DNA from: an uncultured Nocardiopsis sp.
GTDB taxonomy: Bacteria > Actinomycetota > Actinomycetes > Streptosporangiales > Streptosporangiaceae
Length of the DNA stretch: 6,242 nucleotides
Assembly (NCBI GenBank): GCA_937957845.1
Contig: CALGOD010001085.1
Coordinates: 1 to 6,242 of the forward strand
Reading direction: 5' to 3'
A program made the translations under genes and the position numbers. Below are positions 6,215-6,242 of the stretch, piece after piece. Under the pieces are notes generated by a model. That model saw nothing but the letters and a program-made list of their open reading frames with translations, was not told the origin of the DNA and searched no databases. Each line of letters starts with the position of its first letter. Within the stretch, counting starts at the first letter, position 1.

Positions 6215-6239
6215 GCCGTGGGAGGGAACATCCCACGGC
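6215..6239 (+). terminator. Probable intrinsic terminator after the penicillin-binding protein gene
   Basis: GCCGTGGGA, a 7-nt loop GGGAACA, then TCCCACGGC: a perfect 9-bp stem 39 nt after the TGA stop. It is followed by CCTT, where the window ends, so a T-run cannot be confirmed. Position and stem quality favour a terminator; it might also serve a convergent gene from the right. Confidence 0.65.
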
Positions 6240-6242
6240 CTT

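Noticed and set aside
5800..6231. Proline-rich 143-codon minus-strand protein opposite the Gly-rich tail
   Set aside because: GGT/ACC repeats read backwards give Pro/Val runs; it starts inside the terminator hairpin and has no ribosome site.

Overview
The window is high-GC DNA, coded on both strands with mostly G/C third codon positions. The proteins (GlgE, TreS, and a class A penicillin-binding protein with a glycine-rich tail) point to an actinomycete. A Nocardiopsis- or Streptomyces-like organism is the best guess. That is an inference from protein style and gene order, not from a phylogenetic marker.

Layout. The minus strand (about 2892 down to 1) carries two genes of the GlgE alpha-glucan pathway: a complete glgE (922-2892), then after 106 nt the first 271 codons of treS (815 to beyond base 1). 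TreS interconverts trehalose and maltose. A maltokinase (Pep2), expected beyond the left edge or fused to TreS, would make maltose-1-phosphate. GlgE then transfers maltosyl units from that donor onto an alpha-1,4-glucan, normally branched by GlgB. The intercistronic gap contains a strong hairpin. glgE has no Shine-Dalgarno sequence; a TANNNT -10-like box lies 7 nt before its GTG, so it may be leaderless.

Bases 2893-3631 form a roughly 740-bp divergent intergenic region, clearly poorer in GC (about 55%) than its flanks. It holds several dyads but no gene I can defend.

The plus strand (3632-6175) encodes one class A penicillin-binding protein with a cytoplasmic N-terminus, one membrane anchor, a GT51 transglycosylase domain, a transpeptidase domain with all three active-site motifs, and a repetitive Gly/Thr/Asp/Glu tail. 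A perfect 9-bp hairpin closes the window and is probably its terminator.

The three genes are of known families, and I see no mobile element, CRISPR array, RNA gene or obviously new system. The points most worth checking are the glgE promoter architecture, the dyads in the low-GC gap, the glgE-treS hairpin and the in-frame GGTACC repeat array of the penicillin-binding protein tail.
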